Of a stretch of DNA of 21,447 nt, positions 16,282 to 21,447 are shown piece by piece (positions within the stretch are counted from its first letter, which is position 1; the number at the start of each line of letters is the position of its first letter). The stretch is from Chara braunii (Eukaryota; Streptophyta; Charophyceae; Charales; Characeae): the NCBI GenBank assembly GCA_003427395.1, contig BFEA01000057.1, positions 667,600 through 689,046 of the forward strand, in the 5' to 3' direction. Both the position numbers and the translations under genes were made by a program. The notes beneath the pieces are model-generated. The model worked only from the letters and a program-made list of their open reading frames with translations, ran no database searches and had not been told where the DNA came from.

Positions 16282-18576
16282 CTAAGGAACAAAAACAGCA
16301 TACTTACTAAATCTATCAAATATGATCATGACTTGGCTCTTGTCGTGTCTACTCTTCACACTGGCATCCATGAAGTCAATGGAGACTGAATCTCCCGGTT
16401 GGTCTGGAATAGGCAAGGGTCTGAGAAGACCTAGAGGGGCACACGTAGTAGTCTTGTTCCTCTGACAGATTTTGCAACTGCGGACATACTCTATGCAGTC
16501 AGCTTTCATTCCTGCCCAAGTGTACGCGTGCATCGGATTGGCTAAAGTCTTCTGCCAACCAAAGTGTCCCCCTATATCATGGCATTCCCCTAGGATCAGA
16601 CTACGGATCTCCTCATTGTTGGGGACGCACAGGCGGTCTACTACACTAGTCTTCTCAAACAACAACCCTTCTGTAGTGCGGCAGTGTGGTTCAATCTTTG
16701 GGGCCTCCTTGACTCTCTTGAGGAGGTCGCTGTAGATAGGGTCCTGCGCATACGCCTGTCTAACTTTTTCTTGCAGGTCCTTCCCTATATCGAGGTAGCG
16801 AACTATAGCTCCAAAGTAGTCTGATCTCCTACTCAAAGCATCCGCAACTACGTTGTACTTGCCTTTGACCGGTTTGAGCTCAAAGTCATATTGGTCTATC
16901 TCAACGGCCCACCTAGTTAACTTAGGTGTCATCTTGGCTTGAGTCTTTAACCATCTGAGAGTTTCATGGTCTGAGTATACTTTGAAGTGCCTCCCAACCA
17001 GATAATGCTTCCAATGCTCTAAGGCCTGCCTGAGAGCGTAGAGTTCCCTCTCGTACGTCGAGGTGGCCACCGTCTCTGAGAACATCCTCGCTGACATGAA
17101 CTCTACGGGTCTATAGCCATTGTCGTCGTCTTGCTGTAACACGACGCCTATACCATACTGACTCGCGTTCGTGGTGACGACAAATGGGAAAGACGGATCA
17201 ACTACTTTCAGGACAGGGTACTCTATCAACGCGCACTTTAACTTCTTTAGCGTAAACGTATAGGCTTTGTCCCATCGCCACATCGTCTCTTTCTTTAGCA
17301 ACCTGCGCAAGGGAGCGGCGATAGTGGAGAAGATTCTTACGAACTTCCTATAGAGTTCCCTCTCGTACGTCGCGGTGGCCACCTTCTCTGAGGGCATCCT
17401 CGCTGACATGAACTCTACGGGTCTATAGCCATTGTCATCGTCTTGCTGTAACACGGCGCCTATACCATACTGACTCGCGCCCGTGGTGACGACAAATGGG
17501 AAAGACGGATCAGCTACTTTGAGGACAGGGTCCTCTATCAACGTGCACTTTAACTTCTTTAGCATAAACTTATAGGCTTTGTCCCATTGCCAGATCGTCT
17601 CTTTCTTTAGCAACCTGCGCAAGGGAGCGGCGATAGTGGAGAAGATTCTTACGAACTTCCTATAGTAGTTAGCTAGGCCCAGAAACGACCGCAACTCTGT
17701 CAACGTTCGGGGCGTCGGCCAGTCTCTTATTGTCGCTATCTTACTGTCTGTTGGCTTAATGCCATCTCCGTCTAACACGTGGCCGAAGTACAGGACTTGC
17801 GTCTTGGCCCACTCGCACTTCTTTGCGTTGATATTGAAGTTACCTTCTCTCAACTTCTCCAAGACCTGTCTCAAATGACCCTGATGCTCCTGGAGGGTCC
17901 TGTTGAATACTAATATATCATCTAAATAGACTACTACAAATTTGTCTAACAACGGTCTAAACAGATCATTCATACAACGCTGAAATGTAGTTGGCGCGTT
18001 GGTCAGTCCAAAGGGCATCACTATAAACTCATAATGCCCATATCTAATCCGGAACGCAGTCTTATACTGGTCATCAGGATGGACTTCTATCTGATGATAT
18101 CTGGACTTCAAATCTATCTTAGAAAAATACTTACAACCCTGCACCTGATCTAGAAGATCGTCTATCCTGGGCAGCGGTTCAACATTCTTCACAGTAATCA
18201 CGTTCAAACCCCCATAGTTTATACACATACGAAGCTCTCCTTCCTTTTTGGGGACAAACAGGACAGGTGCTCCAAATGGAGACGAACTGGGTCTGATCCA
18301 ACCTTTCTCGAGGAGCTCGTCTAACTGCTTGCGTAGGTCCTCTAACTCTCTAAGGGAAATTTTGTAGACTGCTCCCTTAGTTCTACTGCCAGGCTCCATC
18401 TCTATCCTAAGTTGGATGGGTCGCGGCACTACTCCTATCGACGACTCAGTCAAATCTTTGAATTCCTCCAGCAGCTTGGCAATGGTTGGATCCGTGGAAC
18501 TTACCTCTTTCTTAGCCTCAGTGACAGGCCTCACATACATTACGAAGACCTGATCCTCTAACTGCTCCTTTTTCAC
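16282..18576 (-). pseudogene. Element C RT-RNase H-integrase, 764 codons, internal duplication
   Basis: Counting from 18576 as residue 1, RT runs from about residue 50. It shows KGWIRPSSSPFGAPVLFVPK (about 91-110), CINYGGLN (119 on; Asn where CIDY is usual), the first catalytic Asp in KIDLKSRY (155) and the catalytic pair in VVYLDDILVF (219-220, 17922-17917). Residues 305-408 and 409-512, roughly, are two copies of one 104-residue block covering the RT thumb and the start of RNase H. The first RNase H catalytic Asp is Gly in copy one (residue 366) and Asn in copy two (470). TDHETLRW-like SDHETLRW and VADALSRR follow, then integrase zinc-binding (GECH, GHFGWQKT, SCKICQ) and its first catalytic Asp in SIDFMD (734). 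The TAG at 16284-16282 interrupts integrase in frame. TGA at 18579-18577 separates it from protease, also in frame. Confidence 0.9.
17041..17664 (-). repeat. 312-bp in-frame tandem duplication in element C pol
   Basis: Copy one is 17664-17353, copy two 17352-17041. Each starts TATAGGAAGTTCGTAAG on the minus strand. The unit is exactly 312 bases (104 codons), so the frame is kept. The copies differ at several codons (for example WQWDKAYKF against WRWDKAYTF), so the duplication is not recent or not an assembly stutter. Confidence 0.93.
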
Positions 18577-19284
18577 TCATCTCGCGAACACGGGAGCACT
18601 GAGACAACAGCGCGCCAAGGTGTTGTCTACACCTAACACATGAAACAGGCGGGCAGTCTTAACCTCGCCTGATGGACTAGGGAGCCTACACTCATGCTCT
18701 CTCAAGTGGAGTGTGGCCCCTGCTGCCTCTCCCCAATCCATTCCTAACACTATGTCGAAAGGAAGGTCACCCTGAACGAGGAAAGTCAGGGAATGGAGAA
18801 CTCTCTCCACCTTCCCATCTTTCTCTAGGCGAAAGTACGCCTGGACTCCCTCTACATAGTCCTCAACTCGCATTGTGCGGTTGTCTGCAAGGACACTGAT
18901 TATGGGGTCTGTCAACTTTTGGATTTTTAGTCCTAGCCTCAGCTTCTTCAGCGCCCTACGACTAATGTAGCTGTAGCTGCAGGTGGCCCCTGAGTCTTAT
19001 AAGGGCCCCTATTCTGCTTCTAAACACTTCTACGTCTACAAAGATCAGCTTTCCCTTACTCTCCTTCTTCATTTTGGCCCAGGCTCGCATCCTCTCCTTC
19101 AACTCTTCTGCCACACCTGTGAGGGACGTGCCTAGAGAGACGCTAACACAAGCATTCTCTGGACAACTAGCTAGGCACGGGCCTGCAACCTCTGCCATAA
19201 GCTCATGTGGTTTGGGAGTTTCCTGTATGCGCGCGCTCGCTTCCCCACATGGCCTTGAAGTAGGGGCAGTTGCGACCCCTACTG
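18577..19284 (-). pseudogene. Element C protease, one frameshift
   Basis: The pol frame follows the Gag stop in the -1 frame, with PVGVATAP then MAEVAGPCLASC from 19198. It parallels element D's MAETEKVDNPHLVHC. One extra base near 19000 shifts the frame just before the active site, which then reads DSGATCSY with catalytic Asp at 18996-18994. Two codons are repeated (SYSYIS). The rest is open: YVEGVQAYFRLE, FLVQGDLPFDIVLGMDWG, then a TGA at 18579-18577 in line with the RT frame. The active-site triplet is intact, but the frameshift separates it from the upstream part. Confidence 0.83.
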
Positions 19285-19440
19285 GCGGCTACCTTTTGAC
19301 TGCTGAGCAGCCCATCGGGCCTGTCTATACTTACAAAAGTTGATTGCATGGGTCGGGTCAACACAGAATACGCACTGACCTAGGTCCACGCGTTCCTGCC
19401 ATACGTGCTGGTCCAAGCCCAAATCCTCCCAAGGCCTGCC
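19279..19440 (-). pseudogene. gag: Element C Gag tail with zinc knuckle
   Basis: A short frame bounded by TAG (19443-19441) and TAG (19281-19279) reads DLGLDQHVWQERVDLG and then CVFCVDPTHAINFC (19374-19333), a C-x2-C-x4-H-x4-C knuckle that would bind RNA. The stop sits in CAGTAGGGG, as in element D. Upstream in the same general region the minus strand encodes Gly/Arg/Gln-rich sequence (GGRGQGPPPYHQG), fitting the low-complexity Gag tail. The N-terminal Gag is absent. Confidence 0.75.
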
Positions 19441-19499
19441 CTACGGCAAGCCTAGGTGTCATCCTCCTTGAGGTGGGCTTCCACCTCGTCCCTGTGGGG

Positions 19500-19730
19500 A
19501 CCGACAAGAACCCTGGTGATATGGCGGGGGACCTTGACCCCTACCTCCCACTTGGCGGTTCCCTTGCCCGCCAACCCCCTGTGCGCCCGGTCCTCGACCT
19601 CCCATGGCCTGACCCCTACCTCCGAGGCCAAGGAGCTAGGCAGGTGACCTTGACCCCTACCTCCCAGGTCGAGGAGCTAGGCGGGGGACCTTGACCCCTA
19701 CCCCCCAGGGCAAGGAGCTAGGCCTTATCC
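19500..19730. repeat. 41-bp minisatellite at the junction of elements C and D
   Basis: GAGCTAGG recurs at 19633, 19674 and 19715, giving a 41-base unit of about two full copies plus degenerate relatives to about 19500. On the minus strand each unit joins CCTAGCTCC, which is RT sequence of element D (RPSS codons), to GGTAGGGGTCAAGGTC, which is Gag GGRGQG sequence seen again near 19540. The unit thus appears to span the joint between two elements. Confidence 0.75.
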
Positions 19731-19917
19731 ATCCCTTTTCCAGCAATTCATCTAGTTGGGATCGCAGTTCATCCAACTCTGTAGGTGACATTCGGTAGAT
19801 GGCCCCTCTAGGAATCGAACTTCCTGGGATAATGTCTATGCGATGCTTAATGGGTCTCTCGACCACACCGCTTGGGGCCTCTTCCACATCAGCGAACTCT
19901 TTCAGAAGTTGCTCAAT
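19715..19917 (-). pseudogene. Element D RT, N-terminal fragment
   Basis: After a TAA at 19920-19918 the same frame reads LLKEF, EEAPSGVVERPIKHRIDIIP, GAIYRMSPTELDELRSQ and EKGWIRPSS, the opening of a Ty3/gypsy RT matching residues 40-98 of the element C frame. It then departs into LPWGVGVKV, encoded by the minisatellite. The palm with its catalytic Asp residues is absent, so the fragment cannot function. Confidence 0.85.
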
Positions 19918-20705
19918 TTATGGGGACTTAGGCTCTTCCTTAACTTCACCCTCTATTACTGGGCGCACATATGCCACAAAGACTTGGTCATACAAGTTAT
20001 ATTTCTTGACATGGCGAGCGAACGCTGGGGCACTCATACAACAATGAGCCAAGCTGCTTTCCTTACCTGATTCGTGGAATAGGCGGATTCTCTTCTTTCC
20101 ACCTTGCGGACTAGGGAGCCAACACTCATGATCCCTCATCTTTATGTCCGCATTTGCAGCTTCCCCCCAATCCATACCTAAAAGAATGTCAAAAGAAAGA
20201 TTATCTTCCACCAAGAGAGTTAGAGAGTAGAGAATGCGTTCCACCTTCCCCTCTGCTTCGAGTCGGAAGTATACCTTAACCCCTTCAACATATCTATCCA
20301 TCACAGTTACCGTACTATTAGCTAATTTACTTACCACGGGCTCAGCCAATTGCTTTACCGTAAGCCCGAGACGCAACTTTTGCAATGTTTTTTTACTGAT
20401 ATAGCTGCGAGTTGAACCGCTATCAATCATACCTCCAACTCTTACTTTATTCATCTCTAGATCTGCAATTATTAACTGTCCTTTCCATTTTCTCATTTCA
20501 ATCCAGGCTTGGCGACGAGCGGCCAAATCATCACCCATGCCAGCGAGGGATCCACCTAGAGAGGTACTCACACTTACTACCTTTGGACAGTGTACTAGGT
20601 GGGGATTGTCTACCTTTTCAGTTTCTGCCAATGGAACCTTCGGATGGGAGGATATCTTTATTTCTACATCCGAAGTTTTGTTAGACGCGACTGAAACCCC
20701 TACTG
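19918..20705 (-). pseudogene. Element D protease, well preserved
   Basis: The pol frame is -1 to Gag and starts with PVGVSVAS right at the Gag stop. It is open through to TAA at 19920-19918, with a Met at 20631. The active site reads MIDSGSTRSYIS with catalytic Asp at 20424-20422, intact. YVEGVKVYFRLE, LLVEDNLSFDILLGMDWGEA and AFARHVKK follow, then DQVFVAYVRPV as a linker to RT. Of the three proteases in the window this one alone has an unbroken frame and an intact D-S-G. It could fold, but it lacks the rest of Pol. A working product would depend on transcription that I cannot see. Confidence 0.85.
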
Positions 20706-21180
20706 GTTGTTCCCCTTTAGTATCTTATAGTCTGGACAGTAGGGAACAATGTGGTTAGGGTCACCACATTTGAGGCATTGATCAGCAGTTTTCTTTCCTG
20801 CCAAACTTTTTCTGTGATCCCCTGTTTCTTCCAAGGCTCCCCTTCGGACAAGCCTGGATGGGGAGTATATGGTTTGTCCCAAGTACCATACCACGCGCCT
20901 CGTCCTCTTCCCCAGGTGGAGTACGAACCTCGGCCACCTTGCGAGGGACCATTACCCCTTCCACCCACGTAGCTACCTTCGCTACCACCCCTCTGGGTGC
21001 CAGGTCCTCTTCCACCGCGTCCATGGCCTCCTCTTCGTCATGTTCCACCGCGTCCTCGAACAATGATGTTACGCAGGTTTTGCATTGTATGAATGAAACA
21101 ATCAGCATTCAATCTGCTTGGCAGTTGCTCTTCGGGTGGGGGACTTCTCGGAAGTAGCATTGACATGAGAGCATCTTGGA
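20700..21180 (-). pseudogene. gag: Element D Gag tail, RGG-rich with zinc knuckle
   Basis: From about 21180 the minus strand reads PEMLQDALMSM, NADCFIHTMQNLRN and then Gly/Arg-rich sequence (GGRGPGTQRGG, GGRGNGPSQGGRGSY), with one in-frame TGA at 21040-21038. A frameshift near 20880 leads to CLKCGDPNHIVPYC (20777-20736), a C-x2-C-x4-H-x4-C zinc knuckle. Gag ends ILKGNNQ at TAG 20702-20700 within CAGTAGGGG. The Gly/Arg-rich tail would help bind RNA. The part above 21100 is less certain, and the capsid-like N-terminal region is absent. Confidence 0.75.
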
Positions 21181-21268
21181 GCATTTCCGGGAACGCAAAA
21201 CGCAAAGAAGAAACGAAGTAGCACGTGTCAGAGTCACATAACAGACAGCTAGGCACAGTCCCCGCCCT

Positions 21269-21364
21269 TCTCTCTCTCTCTCTCTCTCTCTCACTCACAC
21301 ACACACACACACACACACACACGAAAAAAAAAAGATCAAAAGGCAAAAGACAAAAGACAAAAGA
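21269..21364. repeat. (TC)12 (CA)n microsatellite, A-run and CAAAAGA heptamers
   Basis: TC repeats run 21269-21292, CA repeats to 21322, then ten A. Four heptamers follow: CAAAAGG (21337) and CAAAAGA (21344, 21351, 21358). The remaining bases to 21447 are pyrimidine-rich with nothing recognisable. Confidence 0.93.
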
Positions 21365-21447
21365 CATCCTGGCACTTGGCGCGGCTTTACCACTCACCAC
21401 CTCGCCGGCTTCCCCTCACCCTCCTTTCCCCCATCTATCTCTCTCTC

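Larger units (their letters stand above)
14681..19714 (-). mobile_element. Minus-strand chromovirus C, 5' end replaced
   Basis: Reading right to left, this element has a Gag tail with zinc knuckle (19374-19333), protease, RT, RNase H, integrase, chromodomain and an LTR starting at 15391. It is related to element D and more distantly to the plus-strand element. Most of Pol is one frame with few breaks, so it is better kept than the plus copy. It lacks the N-terminal part of Gag and the 5' LTR; in their place lies the truncated element D, joined through a minisatellite. Its LTR seems to be cut by the plus-strand insertion at 14680. Confidence 0.85.
19715..21180 (-). mobile_element. Truncated element D (gag, protease, start of RT)
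   Basis: A related chromovirus on the same strand as C, in the order Gag tail, protease, RT N terminus. It stops in the RT at GWIRPSS, where the minisatellite and element C begin. No LTR of its own is recognised; on the right it fades into microsatellite DNA near 21180. Confidence 0.75.

Noticed and set aside
1-21447. A new defence or biosynthetic system
   Set aside because: Apart from one uncharacterised exon, all recognisable coding sequence belongs to LTR retrotransposons.

Overview
The window looks like retrotransposon-rich nuclear DNA of a plant-lineage (streptophyte) eukaryote. Three Ty3/gypsy retrotransposon copies carry chromovirus-type genes. One has a primer-binding site matching the 3' end of plant initiator tRNA-Met. 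The rest is CT/GT microsatellite, poly-A tracts, one long candidate host exon and two single N assembly placeholders (3838, 6809). I suspect a charophyte alga such as Chara, from general impression only; no search was run.

Layout. 1-59 is the tip of a minus-strand LTR that runs off the window. 298-2348 (minus) is a 684-codon open frame that ends on a consensus splice donor, the best candidate for a host gene. 2469-2628 is a compound (CT)n(GT)n microsatellite. 2630-3950 holds no convincing gene. 3950-5864 holds a possible LTR followed by a tRNA-Met-type primer site, a 93-bp tandem duplication with poly-A inside, and a GTCAG pentamer array.

5865-14676 is a complete but dead plus-strand chromovirus: two LTRs, primer site, leader, gag, protease, reverse transcriptase, RNase H, integrase with chromodomain, polypurine tract and a CAGC target duplication. 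Many frameshifts and stops break it, and two catalytic positions (protease, integrase) are substituted.

14681-about 19700 is a minus-strand chromovirus (element C). It keeps a 764-codon RT/RNase H/integrase frame with an in-frame 312-bp duplication inside the RNase H region; both copies have lost the first catalytic aspartate. Upstream of C on the same strand lies a second, related element (D, about 19715-21180), cut off inside its RT and fused to the gag of C through a 41-bp minisatellite.

The genes of each element would together make a retrotransposon particle (Gag), process it (protease), copy RNA to DNA (RT/RNase H) and insert it, targeted by the chromodomain (integrase). No copy here looks able to do this by itself. 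I saw no CRISPR array, RNA gene, prokaryotic operon or defence system. The most unusual items are the duplicated and doubly inactivated RNase H segment, the chimeric D/C junction with its minisatellite, and the gag/pol overlap shared by all three elements.
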